From positions 115,263,923 to 115,327,922 of the forward strand of contig NC_092861.1 in NCBI RefSeq assembly GCF_032062135.1: a stretch of DNA of 64,000 nucleotides. The letters are read 5' to 3'. Within the stretch, counting starts at the first letter, position 1. Every line of letters starts with the position of its first letter. The stretch is from Pyxicephalus adspersus. Its lineage: Eukaryota > Chordata > Amphibia > Anura > Pyxicephalidae. Positions 21,521 through 36,000 of this stretch are shown piece after piece. Below the pieces are notes generated by a model that searched no databases, was not told where the DNA came from, and saw only the letters and a list, made by a program, of their open reading frames with translations. The translations under genes and the position numbers were made by a program.

Positions 21521-22582
21521 TAGGAAGGGATTTTCTCCTGACACTCTTCAGACTTATTACTACACCTAAGTAACCCATATTTGTAATGTTTTGCCCCCCA
21601 CCCACCAAAGCTTATGTTATTTAAGTTTAATTCCAAAATCATTTCTGCACGATTTTGAAACCCATAAAGCAAAAAACACACAATATATGTGAATCTCAAC
21701 ATCTATGTATACTTGAATCTTGACATCCAGAAGATCGGTTACGTTTGTCATATCCAACAATTCCACAAGAGCGTTTCTTTTTTTGGTCAGCAGGACTTAC
21801 AAAGAGGTAAACATTTGACTTGTGTGATGTTGGGCTGCATTAAAACATTAACTAAAAGTCCAGATTTATTTATAACGTGCCTAGAGTTGCTCCTGGAATA
21901 AAAGACATGTAATAAAGATATCTCAAGATGTCTGAGCATATTTATGATTTTTAAGGTTATTTTCTAATCAAGTTAGAAATTTATCTTGTCAAAAAAAAAT
22001 TAAATTTAGCACAGTTTTTACATACCGAAATACTAGCATTTATACAAATAAATGTTACCAGAACACATTGGTTATAGAAACATCCCAAAACTCACCTTTA
22101 AGGATATTTATACAACCTTCAATACCCAATAATTGTTTAATGCATTCAAGTATTAAAAATATTGTTTAGTTGCATTTAATTTGTGATTTTTCCAAAACAA
22201 AAAAGATCAATGAACAACATAGTTTATGGTTTTCAAAAATAATAATATTATAAATAAGGCAGTTTTTCCACATAATAGTCTAACATCTATTGCACCAAAC
22301 ACAACAGAACAAAACCATCAATACAAGTCAAAAGCCACGTTCCCACCGTAGCATGAAATGGCTCCTGTTCGACCATCCTCAGCTATATTGCGTGTAAAAA
22401 AAACAAAACAAAGAAAAAACGAAAGAAAAAAAAAAAAAACACAGAGTGCCTTCACACAGGCAGTCATGTCTTGTTTCCAGTTGAAATGCTTCACTGCTTG
22501 TTCTGTCTATACTACGAAAACATTGGTTGATTCCCCTGTTCAAGGAACAGATGACATGTCCATGTGGTAGCCTGTACTGGGC

Positions 22583-22699
22583 TCATTTGAGACGCTGAGT
22601 TACATTAGCCAGAGCGACTGCAAAGGCTTGGACGGCCGAAAAGGGATACTGAAAGTCCAAAATGTAGGCATTGCCATCAATCCTTCCAAACTGCATTAC
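22583..22699 (-). CDS. tulp4: TULP4 exon 14: tubby C-terminus and stop
   Basis: After acceptor TTCTGGCAG this exon encodes residues 1527-1564, starting VMQFGRIDGNAYILDF and ending ALANVTQRLK before TGA. This is the characteristic last strand and hydrophobic core helix of tubby domains, nearly identical to other vertebrate TULP4 proteins. Confidence 0.96.
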   Translation of the reverse strand, partial: VMQFGRIDGNAYILDFQYPFSAVQAFAVALANVTQRLK

Positions 22700-25600
22700 C
22701 TGCCAGAAAAAAGGTAAGTTTGTAACATTCAGATGTCAAAATCCCCTTTAAAAATAATATAAACTGAAGTTCAGAAAATCAAATCATTTAATGGGGATCA
22801 ACTGACCCTTCCATTTTATTATCTATTGGCTTGAAAGGAAACTTATTCCTATATATCATCATAGGTCAATAACACAGATACATTAGTTAAATCTACTTGA
22901 CTTGATTGGAAGGGATGCAAAGTATGGTACAGTCACATAATGTTCCTTTCATTTTTTCAATATAAAGTTATCTTGCAAATCAGATAATTAAAATAAAATT
23001 ATTTGCAGTTCAAAGATTTGTCTGTCCAGAACATAACTTAACACCCACATCTGCCCATTTATGTAAATGTTTCAAATGTATGCAAATGTAGTTATTAGAA
23101 GCCAATGATGGGAAAGTATCCATAAAAGGCGCTCTTACCTGAACCATCAGATTAAACTGAGAAAAAAATTTATAGATGTCAAGCACACAAGATCTTAATC
23201 CAAGTGCTTCTATCATGGAATAATATGGGCAGCGTATGGCTTATATAGAAGATGCAGAAATCTGTGTACTGGATGGGACAAGACATGCTTTCAACTATAG
23301 ACCTTGTGCATGGGAAGACAAGTCCTCCATTTGCGCACTGTGAGGACGATGAGAAACGTGTCCGACATCTATACTTTCTTGTGAGTCTTAGGCTAAACTG
23401 TGGATTAAAAAATGCTCAAAAATCATTGTTTTATATAAATGACTCATTTTTTGACAGCATGGAGTCAGAGGAATCTCCATTGTACTTAACAGTGAAAAAC
23501 AACTACAACTGATGTGAAGTCAGATAAAAATTGTTATTCTAGTAAAAGTCTGACACTTTATGTACTGTATAACAAATGTGTTATATATGTGCAAATGTAC
23601 ACACATCATTAAATGAGTCAGAGCAAGACTCATCCATCTTTCTTAACTGTGTGTTCTAATGTAGGAAGGGGAGGAATGGAATTAGCACCTTCTATGTTCA
23701 CTCTTTGGAAAACCTATCATGCCTTGTGTAACTAGTGTCCTAGAAAATATATTTAATAGATATCAGAATTGAAATCTATAAAACATAGACACATAAAAAC
23801 AATTTAGTATAAAAGGGCCTATTTTTTCCTGTGGTTATATTTCTGCACAATCTGGACATAGTTATTGCCAGAAGAACAGAAAAGACTCTTTGAGCACAAA
23901 CAATAGGCCAGGGTAAGCAACAGTTTACAAACAATATGAACAACTATTGATGGAGAATAGGACTGTAAATGCAGCAATTGTTAAAAAAACACTGTAGAGG
24001 GGGAAAAAAAAGCAGAACTAAATATAGTGTCAAATCCTCTTGTTTATTAAAGCTTCTGCTGCTAGTGACTAAACATGAGCTTTCCATTGATCAATGCAAT
24101 TTTAGGTTTCTGTAATGACAGCAGCCTTTTTTAAATCACTTTTTGGCACCATGGTGTTTCTAAGATTTAATTTCTACTTTTAAATCAATATAATCTAATC
24201 TCTGCAACCAGCAACTGCCTATTGAATTTAAGCACACAAATGTTGACCTAGACAGCATTTGTACCACATGTGATCCAGATGATTGTATTTTACAGAAGTC
24301 CAATTGAGCAGTTCTCCCTAGCTTGTTCAGTGGCAATAACTTCTAGCAATTATCAAGAAAAAGATGTTCTGGAAACCCCTCTGCCTCAACGCTTGCCTGT
24401 CTAACAAATCAACTGTCATTAGAAAACTTTACTCACAGTTTTCTGAAAGTCTTATAGTCCAGTGAGCAAGAAATAACTTTAAAGAGTGATTTTGTGAAAA
24501 AGAAAAGGCATTGCTGAAAAGACACTGAAGATGTTGTGTTTTCTAGATTTATAAGAAAGGGCCTCCATCTTAAGGCAGATAGACCTATTGTTCATCCCTA
24601 TTGGCTAGTTTTAAACTAGCATGGAAAGAATGCATATATTGTAATCTTCATTTCCAAAGATTATTTTCTGTAAAGCCCTTGAAAGCATTTATAAAAGGCA
24701 ATGTGATGAAGAGAGAAAGTATCCACAATGTATAAACTTGTGCGAGAAAAGATTCTGGAACACCCAAGACCAATGGTAAGCTTGCCTGTGAGGAATGAAC
24801 ATCTAAAAGAATTGTCAGGAATAACATAACTTTAATAAAAGTCCTCTTGTAGACAGTGAAGAATCTGTTTAGGAGTATCAGAATGCAGAAAAAGTTTGTA
24901 ATTTGCCTAATTGTTATTGGCCCTTTGTACAGCAATTGCAGGACAACAACGCAAGTCTTGATCAGTACTAGAGTACTGCAAAGAAAACACGTTAGTAGGT
25001 TAATAGGTATTCACCCTAAAACTGGTAATAAACTGGTCATATTAGATTATGGACCCCTCTGAGGAAGTTAGTGACAGTGCTGTACAGTGTATTATGACTG
25101 CGCTGTATAAATACAAGATAATAGTAACTGTTGTCAAATTTGAAAACTTGCTTGATCTAATCTGGCTAAATGTTGCTTTATTTGCCTAGATAAATTAAAT
25201 AACGTGTCAAATATGCCCTTTATTTAGGCAGTGTGCCAAAACACTACAAAATCCCACTTCAGTATCTACCTTAGTTTACTTCTTTTTTACAATTCTTACT
25301 AAAATTCAGGTGCATTGTATGGAATGTATAAACTGCAAATATTTGAAAATACGGTTTATTCTGAAAGCTACAATTAAGAAATATAAAAAATATAACGGTA
25401 AATTAAATGATAAGCACAGCAAATCTTTTGCCATACCTGTCTTCCTTCCAGTTCTATCTGAAAGTTTTTTGCAGATTCCTGAGTCACCCGACCTCCAAAA
25501 TCCAACTGGTAGACTTGAGTTGCCTCATTCCATAAAGGCTGCTTGTTGGCCATGACATATACAAATCCTTGGCTTCCCAATCTGCCATCATCTTTGTCAT

Positions 25601-28600
25601 TAGCTTTTCGACATTTAAACTCATCCAGGTCACTAGCAGTCCTAAGGTTTCTTTTGGTTTTCCATCCCTTCTTATTGCTCTGGCTCTGGTTCATCAGCTC
25701 ATCCCCACTAATAAAGAGTTCAGGTTCACTTTCCGAGCTATCCTGAAACTCATTTGTCTTATTTAGCTTTTTGGATTTTAGCTGATCTTTTTGACTCTTA
25801 ACTTTCTTTTTTTCTCTTCCAAGCCTAGGACTGGCTATGAGAGTGTTAAAGTCACTCAGGGTCTTTGCTTCCTTTTTCACCTTACCCTCAGTGATGGCTT
25901 GAACATTTCCTTCGTCTGCTCTGCTATCTACACGTTTTCTATTTTTCTTAGGAAATTTGTCAGTTCTCTGAGCTATTGGGCTCTCTGTTAATGACAGAAC
26001 TTCCTGGAAGTTATCTGCAGTTTCCACCATGACTTCATTGCCTACATTATTTTGCATTTCTGGTTGGGATGGAGTCATGGCAGGCTTTTCTGGCACCAAA
26101 TGAGGTTTTGGTGGTAGAGTAGCCTGTGAACTCTGCATTGGTGGGCATGCACTATATGTGTTCCATGGGTGTAGTGCCACTGGAGGAAGCTGCAAGCCAT
26201 TGCAGTTACTACTTCCTGGGTACATTGGTGGCATGGGACAGCAAGGCAAACCGGGTGGATATGCTGGCTGTACTACTATAGTGGGGTCTTGCTGCACAAA
26301 CTGTGCCGGAGGTAAATTTTCCTTTGGAGAGCAAGGTTTCTGTACTTGTTGGAGAGGGGGGACATTATAACCACTGGTATATGGGATCCCAACTCCATAA
26401 CTTGTCTGGAATGTTGAAATAGGGCTGGTGGGTGACTTGGGGGAAATAAATGGCACACGAGACATATCTAAATGTTGACCTTGTCCAAGAATTAGAGGGG
26501 GAGGTCTTTGGGGCATTGGCAATGTATTATGAGCGGTCCTCTCTTGTGGAACCCATACATCTTCATTTACTAGTGGGTCCCACTGGTACGGTGGGGGTCG
26601 CTTTATTGTAAGTCCTGCCTCTGCCAAACTTAAATGTCTGGTTGGCTTTTCTACTGGGCAGTGTTGGGAAACCGACTCATCTTCTGTAAAAGCAGAATTA
26701 ATATAATCTGTCCTGTCCCGACAGCTTTCAGGTGGGCTTAGTAAATTATATGATGACTGGGATGCTAAAGGGGCAGTACTGGCAGAGTGAACAATAACAG
26801 TGCTCTGCTGGGGACCACAAACTGCTGATAAATCAGGGCGAATATTTCCAGCACCTATGGTATTGGTGCTGAAACTATGATTGCTGATGCTACTGCTAAT
26901 TACTCCAGTGCTACTGCTGCATTGGCTGCAAGTGTACAATGCTGTGGGCACCCGTGGTTGATATTGTCCGGGTACAACATTGATCTTTGTTTTCGGTGGA
27001 TGCTGCAATGTTGCTCTTTGATTATCTGCCATCTGGGCCATTTTAAGAGTTGCTTCACGACTATTTCTTCGCAAAGTTGCATGAATAAGACTGCTGTCTA
27101 TTCTCTGAGAAGCAGCTCTGCCTTGAGCAAGTTGTGCTGCAATCTCAGGATATGGTGGTGGATCTCCTGGTGGTATGGAATAACGAGGAACAGTCAGCCT
27201 ATTTAATGTGGCACTGGTGCATGGTTGTTTAATTTTTTTCTCTGTTGCAGAAACCCTCAAGGTTGCCGAGCTTCCTGGACCTGGAAGAGTATAGGTGTTC
27301 TGTGTGCAAAGCATTCGTGTCCGTGGTCTGCATACTTCTTCTACATTGCCACTACTATCAAATGTTGTTATACGCTCATATCCCAGTGGTGTTTGGTAGT
27401 GCCCGCTTGTGAAGAGGGAAAAGTCTCCTTTTTTGAGACAGATGTCCAAAGGAGGTTGAGGGATTGGTGGTGGAGGTGCAGCTGAAGTTGGAGGAGCTGG
27501 GATAGTTCCTGGATATGGAGGTGGAGGGTTGAGTTTGTTCATTTGCATTTCTTGAACAGTAGTGAAAACAACAGCATCTCCTTCTGCAAACTGAGGGACT
27601 GGACGTAAAGGTTTGGGCTTTTGAGGATGCTCATGATCTCTTTCATTGTTTTCAACAGGTGGCATATGAACTGCACTCTGCGGTGGGTGTGGCAAAGGAG
27701 GATGAGGGGGCTGTAACATCCGTCCCATTTCAACTCCACCAAATATGACCTGTCCTGGATTGGAATATCTATTTGGTACTGGATACTGAACAGCATTTTC
27801 TACTGGATGATCCGAAGGTGCGGGAGCTACCATTTGATTGGACAAAACATCTAGTTGAACATTTTGATTGGCTAACAAAGACTGAACTAAGCCTATACTT
27901 TGAGTTGGTGACATAGCTTGAGCAGAGCTATGAATTGGTGCTATAGGGATATTCACAGTGCAAGGTGGGTTATTTTCGGGTGCCCCAGAAGTTCCAGTTG
28001 CTGTAGAAAATGAAAAGACAAATTAAGGAAATTGTAAGTACATTTGATTTAGCTTATTTTTAAAATATTAGCTAACATAATGATAAAAATTGTAAGTACA
28101 AGGTACATGATTGCTGAAAAAAAGCAAATGTGGAATCCTATAAAATATCAATTTTACATTCTAATGAAAAAAAATATGAAGTTTTTCACTGCTGTTCCTG
28201 ATATATTTATATTTATATGTGGCCCCTCTTGGCGGTGCACATAGTTTGCAAAAGAAACGGCTTGTCATGTACTGCTCCTATTGATGTCCACCAGGCCAGT
28301 GGTCGCCAACCGGTGGTCTGCGAGAAAATGTTGGTGGTCCGCGGCTCTGGTCAATGAGCCCCAAGGCGGTGTCAGAAGAAGGACCCAGTTGGAGGGACGC
28401 ACGGGCCAGGACCACCGACCATGTCCCCCGTACAGATCGCAGGCTCAGGGAAGTGGGTGGGTTGTGTCTTTGGCTCAGACCTGCAATGGGAGAGTGGACG
28501 GGTTCCGACATCATGACTTCACTAAAGGGGACGTTTCTTCCCCTTTAAGTGACAACTGACTCCCCGCACAGGCGCAGTCAATTTAGTGGTCTGTCAGCCT

Positions 28601-30013
28601 GAAAAGGTTGGCGACTACTGCACCAGGCCATACACTCTTATTGCCTGGTATGGTTCTAGTCATGAAAATAAAGTGTCCAGTGCTGTAAAAGACTGCTCTT
28701 TACAATGAGGCTAATTGTGGCAAATGTATACTATTAACATGGAATTCTTGAAGCCAAAAAAAAATCTAATCATTCATATATCAATCAATTTATCCTCACC
28801 AGGTAAATCATCTTCATCTTCGCTGAAAACATTTGTGTTAAATACTGGCAAATTAATGTAATCCATTGAAATTTTCCGCACTTCTGGAAGGTATATAGTC
28901 ATCTGTCTTGGTTGAAGATGCAGCAAACTCGTTTTATAAATAACTACATAAAAAACAGAAACAAAAAATATATATTTGTAAAGTAAACATTTACTGCAAT
29001 TATCATAAACCAGTGAAAAAAAAGATTTGTGTGGTATTTACAGTATTGAAAAGGTATTTTATGCGCTTGGAGGTCAAACTACTGGTTTACTTTATTGCCA
29101 AACCAGCATTACATATATTCACATCATTCTTCCAACCCATTCTCTTATGAGAACAAGGAGAAATAATTAGCACCTCCCCTGTTAAGAGTATAGGTGCTGA
29201 CCAATGGGGGGAGGCAGTATATGGTCATTGGAGCCTACATAAACTTTCTTATTCCAGGTAGGAAGGAAAGACAAGTACAATATGCTTGGAGATATGCAAA
29301 CCAGAACATTTCTTACATTTTTAAAACAAATTCTACAACTTCACAGTAGTTTTTACATTTTAAAGGAAATCTGTACAAAGAACTTACCGGCTCCAAGATT
29401 AGCTGGTAAGAAAGCTGCCAAGCCTACAATTTTAAACTTGGTTCCCCATATGTTGGATGTGACCTGAGCAAGATAGTTATGCTGCAAATAAAAAAGAAGT
29501 ACATTTTAAATGTAACAAGTGTCTAAAATGGTTCTCATCATATTCTTGTTTGAGGTAGAAATCTAAAATCTGTCCTTTACCCACAGATATAGATCTTCCT
29601 AAAATCTAGAGTGAATATTTTGGCCTCATATAAGCATGTAATCAAGGACAGAACGTCTTACCTGAGTGATGTCTTCCAAAGGAAACTCTCTGCGAGTTAG
29701 GCTTGGTGACCCAATTGAAGGTTTCCGTATCGGCAATCTAGGAGACCTGGTAATCTCTTGAGTGGCCCGGGATAGCTTTGGGGATTTTCTTGCTTCTATG
29801 TTAATTCTGAAGGTATTACAATAATTTAAGTGGGATGGAATCAAAAAGACACAAAAAACTGCCCAAAATGATTTTATTAATTTATACATGGAAGACAAAT
29901 GTGTACTTTTATGCAAAAGAAAATTGGAACATGACAGAAAGTATAGTGCAAACATTCCTAAAGTTGGCATATACACACTGCATAGTTCAAATGTTTTCTG
30001 CAGTGACCACCGT

Positions 30014-30066
<53 letters not shown>

Positions 30067-33000
30067 GATAAAAACAAAAGACATAATGACCTGGGGAGCT
30101 TGGGAGATTTGCTGGCTCTTGACACTTTCGGAGATTTCTTAGCTGCCCAGTCATCACTAAGTTCAATATCACTAGAATCTGAACAATTACAACTGTCGAT
30201 AACTGCAGAGATCAATCCATTGCCATATATTTCATCTAGAAATACATTATAAAAAAAATAAATTACATAGCAGAATATACCAGTACAAAAAATTATGAAT
30301 TCTTCTAAATTACTCAAAGTGTATCAAGAATGAACATTGACATATGGGGGGTAAATACAAAAGAGATCTCTGTGGGCCATATTGCACACATTTATACCTC
30401 ATGCTTACTGTAGCCCAATTTAAGCCTTCCGTTTTTTCCCCCTTGTACACAGGTGGACAGTGGACCTTCCTCAATTAAAAAAATACATGCTGGTGGCCAA
30501 TGAAAATTACATGACCACTTGAAAAAATCAAGTCTCCTGCCCTGCCAGACATGACTCTGCTGTGTGGTAGAACAGTGTCTATGTATGTATAATAATTGAG
30601 TCTTTAGCTACTTGCCTGCATTTCAGCTTTAAGGCTGGATTTACACAACTTGTGTTGCACTTAAGGTAACGTGAGTTTTTACTTTCCAAATTCTGCATTA
30701 CAGCCAGAATATATGCATTTTAAATACAGCACACAAACTAAGGCTACTAAAAAACAATGAACTTGCCATTGAATTTAGCTTGAACTATGCAAAACAGCCT
30801 GACACACGTAATGTAAAGAGGCTCTTAGATTACCAAGTAAACAATTACTTTTTTTTTAGTCTAATTCACTGCATCACAAAAAAATAAATATTGTCTGCTA
30901 CTTGGTCTAATCCTTGTATCCTATACTAAATCAAGTGTGCTGAATCCAAATCTGAAGTCCGATTCTGCCTAGGACGTCAGGATCTTAAGTTAATTACGTG
31001 TATAGACGCGATTAGCTACATTCTCTCTCCACAGTTACTATGTAATCTCTATACATAACTAACTTTTGCCTCGAAGTTAATTAGTGACATTACAAAAACT
31101 TAGTTTTATGTTGCAACAACATATACAATTACACATAATTCACTTGTTTAACACACATGTACACTTCAGAAGTGTTTCAGGCACTTTGTGGCTCTCCGCT
31201 GTCTCCCGTTGCAGAAACCAGCAGTAGTCGCCCATCATGTTGGGGTTGCACCGGCCTTGATTACCCTGTTTCCATAGCAGAAATGTCCTGGTGGAACCTC
31301 TCCCCTTGTTCATCGCTCACATCACCCAAATTTTGTGGGAAGAAGTTTAGATGGTATTGTAAGAAATGAATTTTAAGTGACCTTCAGCAGCCAAGTTGAT
31401 GGTATGCTGTTAGCATGTTGTTCAGGAGTCCAGCATGGTTTTCAGCTCGCTGGTTGCCCAGAAAGTTTTGTGCAACGAACGCAATGAATCCCAAGCAGTA
31501 AGTTCAAGTGAGTTGAGTCTGTCTCTGAATGTGGCCATCACGCACCAAATTGCTGATTTGGGGACCAATAAAAATGCCTGCTTTCAGTTTAGCATCTGTT
31601 ATAACTTTTCCAAACTTGTCCTTCAGATACTGAAAACCCATACCATCACGATCCATTGCAACGACAAAGTTTTTCAATAATCCCAGTTTAATATGAAGTG
31701 TCGGAAGGTAAACTTTCTGTGGATCAATGAATGATTTATGCTTCACATTGTACTGGCCAACAGTGTGTTCAGGTCTGGGTGGCCATTCTTTCACTTTGTA
31801 ATGGTTGCTGTCATCACCACTGTTCCATAGGCACAGAAAGCACATATATTTTGTATATCCCAATTGCAGGCTAAGAAGGAGTGCCACCACCTTCAGGTCA
31901 TCAAAAACATTCCACTTGTGTTCTGAATACTTCAGACTTCCCTTTTGACAAAGACAGGTCCCTTACTAGATCATCTAAATCTGATTGGCTAATAAAATGT
32001 GGCTTACCCTCTTCAAGTTGGGGTTCATAAAATTTATTAACATCAACATCATCCTCCTGTTCCTCATCCGACATGTCTCTTACAGTAACAGATGTAGAAG
32101 GGTCTGGCACTGGATTCTCTGCATCATGTGGCACTGGCTTCAGAGCAGATTCACAATCAGGATAGACGATTTTTGACTTAGTCTTCTTCGAAAACCCATC
32201 AATTTTACTCATACAGAAGTAGCAGTCCGAGTGATGGTCTTTTGGTTCACGCCAAACCATAGACACAGCAAAAGGCATTTTATTCCTTTTCCCATTCAAC
32301 CACTGTGTTAGGCCAACATAACACACCTGACAGCAGATATGAGGTGCCCAACTTTTACCCTGATCTCCAATTTCACATCCAAAGTATTACTTGTAAGCAA
32401 ATCTCACCCTCCTGGTTAGGTTCTTGCGTTGATCACACTGGGTATATTTGCCACAAATGTAGCATAAATTGTCTGGTTTAATAATACAGCTGCACCTACT
32501 CAACCTTAGCTGAAAACAGACTCACTATGGCCTAGCTGTACTATCCAATAAGATGGTTTTGCACTAGAGACAAGCCCTTGGTCCATCTTGCCTCATATAC
32601 ATATATATATATATATTATTATATACCTATTTCTGACGTCAGCTCACTGACTTGCCCAGAAATGCCCAGACACTGCTGGAACATGCATGCCACCAGGGGA
32701 CATGATTCAGCTGAGGTGGCAGCAGGAATAGTGGTGGCAGCAGGAATAGTGGTAGCTGCAGCTGTTCCCATGTAAAAATACATTACCCAATTACCAACCA
32801 TTTGAACATCTATAGCATGCCTATAACCTAAAATCTGTAAGTGATAGGCAAATTCTGAGTTCAGATTTGGAAGCAGTACACTCAATATCATGTAAATCAC
32901 ATGTGGTATTCCCAGTAGCAAAATTGTTGTTGTGCAGTAGTCTAATATCAAATACAAATTGGGACAAAGAGTTGAAGTTTACTCTCTACAGAAAGACACT

Positions 33001-36000
33001 TAAATTATTTTACAAATTACAATTGTTTTTTTAAATACCTGATTTTCCATCTGTTTTAGGATCCATAATTACAAACTCTGGACGCAGTTTACTAATTCTT
33101 CGACCTTTGAGAACAGGCACCAGTCCACCCAGGTATTCCAAGTAAAGAGTATAGCAAGGTCCCCCAACCTCCGGATCATCCTCCGTCCGCTTCATAGTGC
33201 AGTGCAACCTCTCATTTCCTGATGTAGGGTAACTCACAAAATCTCGCATGTTATTGGGATCAGGAATAGGAGGCTTCAAAAAAAAAAAAAAAAAAAGTAA
33301 CAATTAAAAAAATCCTGGCATGCCATAAGTAATAACCTACTGCCTTTTAAATCTTTTTTTGTACACATATCAGCTTAAATTGTTTTCCATACACTATTAG
33401 CTCTACAAAAATAAGTGGAAACACTCTGCAGTTCAAAGCAAGTCAATTATAAAGCAGTAAACCAGTGATCATAATCGGTGCTCCTTGCCTTACAGTTTTG
33501 CTTGCTATAAGGCATTCCAGAAGTTAAATAATGTTTTTTTTAATGCTTTTGTATTAATATAACTGAATTGCTGAACGCTAATCAAATATTTTTATTGATT
33601 CATAAACATCAAAGCATATTGTTGCATTAACTTAGACTTACATATTAAAGAAAACATATCTTACTTTTCTGTACATATGTAACAAATGAAACCTAATTCT
33701 ATGGACTACCTTACTTGGCACATTTTTTAATCACTGATAAACATGTTACTTTATTATAATATTAAAAAATTATTAATTGTTAAACATGTTTGCAGTTACC
33801 TTAATGGTAGGTATAAAGGCGGTGGTGAGGTAAGAGCACAGCCGAGGAGGCAGACTTAGTTTGCTAATATCCTTGTCGTCACGTAAGGAGCTTGCAATTG
33901 CTTGCTGACAGAGAAGCTGTAAACTAGCAACCCTGTGCTCCACACGGACAACATACAGAGCCGGACCTGAGGCCAGGAAGAGGCGGGAATCTCTATGGCC
34001 CCAACAAATGGAAGTAATAGGACGCTGCAAAATAGGAAGTTAAACATTGGTTAGTTTCCCAGAAAGTAAAATTTTAATTATTAAAGCTGCCTAAATGGCC
34101 AGATAAAAACAAAAACTGTACTATTTTTTCTGTTTTAGAAAGCATCTTACTTTTAGCACATCCATTATTTTAAAACAACGCATGTTTGTTAACATAAAAC
34201 GAATCCTGAAGCTTTGGTTCCTCTTTTATGACTGGTCCCCAACAGTATCATATGGGAGAAGGTATGAAATGCTTTTAATGTTTTTTCTAAACCTAATCAA
34301 GAATGTCACCTTTAGATTGCAGGGACAGCCCCAGGGATAGGTAGTTTTTGGTATTATTGGATTTCCATATAAAAAATTTTAATTACAATACAATGTTTTT
34401 ATACCTGTACTGGAGTCTCCAAGGTATAGATATGTTCTCCACGCACATTATAAAACTTTATAAGGGCACTCTTCAAAGAAGGACCATTGCCGAGATCTGG
34501 TAAAAGATTTTGTTTCTCTATCCCTGCGATAGCAAGCAAATCTCCTTGTGTGCACCACTGAACCACTACATCTGAAACCAAAAAGATGGATCAACATTTA
34601 TCAGCAACCAATGGTACGTTTATGTTAATTATTTAAAAAATACATGAAGCATGGAGAAATTTTAAAGTTACCATTCATAGTGGAAATCCCCTTTCACTAG
34701 AAGGGTAAAATGCTCATTTTAGTCACGGAGAACATTAAAAAAATGTCTGCAACCCACAGACTGGAGTAGGGAAGAAGCTTTGTCTGATGGAGCAGCAGTA
34801 GTCTGCGGCAGCAAGGGATAAGGCAAGTAATTTGGCTTTTTTGATTTTATTCTTCTGAGTTTGGCTTTAAGGAGAATTCTAGCATTGCATCAGAATGTAG
34901 ATTATAGGCCATTGTCAAGTAATTAGAAGTAGCCATGTCTGCGTGTCAGCGGTGTTCTTTCATATGGCCACTGGGCCTGCCTATAAGGTCTGTGCAGATC
35001 TTGCAGGCTTATGCACCCCAACATACAACTAGCATGACTGGCTGACAATGGTGCTTTCCTCAGCCTGCAAAAAGTTCTCCTGCTTGCTGTATTTTCAAAT
35101 AAACAATTCATATGATTTGCCTAAGAAAACATAGATTTCAGGTTCACATACACTTGCACATAAAAAACAAAACAGGCATTTTTTTTTATTAAAACAATGT
35201 AAAAAAGTCTTATTTGTCTTTAAACTATTTTATATTGCAACAGTCATCATTACAATAATCAGTGCCTGCTGATGTTGCTAATATGGTTTTGGGCATTTAG
35301 GCATCAATGATGATCTCTGGATCCAAAGAATGGGTAAAGTAATTCTGTCTTAAAATTATTAAACCAGTAATAAGGAAAATACATAATTAAACAATCTGCA
35401 CTTCTGTTTGGTGGCCCTGACCTGCCTGCATCTTTTACATACATGAAATGTTATATTACTATTTCTCATAACTGTTTATATGAATAGTATATATCATAAA
35501 TACATATTGGTTGAGTATTGAATGTGGCACATGTCTCTGACTTTAAAACACAGCATATAACATATAACATTTTATTTCAAAGAAAATTGATGTTAATAGA
35601 TGTAATGAAAACATTAAGACATGAAGACATTTGTACAGTACTATATACAAAAGACATAATAAATTAGAAAAAATCTGACCATACCTTTCAGCCCTGAGCG
35701 GATGATTGTTGGTGATAAGTCATCATAATTGTTCATCAAACTTATATCCCCAGACGTAAATCCAACTGTAAGCAGTGGCTTAATGTTCTCCACTGGGATA
35801 GGATATGCAGCAGGGCCATCTGCAATGCATAATGAAGGTAAGGTAATCAAGAAACTAAGAAAATTAGAAAGTAGATACAATACCAATCACTAAAATCTTA
35901 TACAATATTCTGCAAATATTCTGCACTTTCAATATTTTTTAACCTGTAGTTTATTTTTAATTTGTACCAGGTGATCTTATAGGTTATATGGTGACAATGC

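Larger units (their letters stand above)
15255..22582 (-). other. tulp4: Presumed TULP4 3' UTR
   Basis: The TULP4 stop is at 22583-22585. Below it the sequence is AT-rich and unusually poor in recognisable transposons down to about 15.2 kb; only one Harbinger-like end (18045) and the gap interrupt it. Mammalian TULP4 transcripts have a 3' UTR of several kb. Minus-strand AATAAA signals include 21865-21870 (early) and 15276-15281 (late, followed by A-rich sequence); either could be used. Two let-7 seed matches on the sense strand (plus-strand GAGGTAG near 15889 and 18954) and a C27 tract (21494-21520) lie inside. The extent is an inference from composition. Confidence 0.4.

Noticed and set aside
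25374..25436. Continuation of the 860-codon frame beyond exon 13
   Set aside because: It reads through donor GTATGG into intron 13. The conserved tubby C-terminus continues in the exon at 22583-22699 instead.
26877..27485. Plus-strand ORFs opposite TULP4 exon 13
   Set aside because: They are antisense shadows of a long, strongly coding exon.
29626..30317. ORFs of 61-152 codons with runs of Tyr-Ile around 30016-30063
   Set aside because: They are produced by the (TA)24 microsatellite joined to real exons 9 and 10 in or out of frame.
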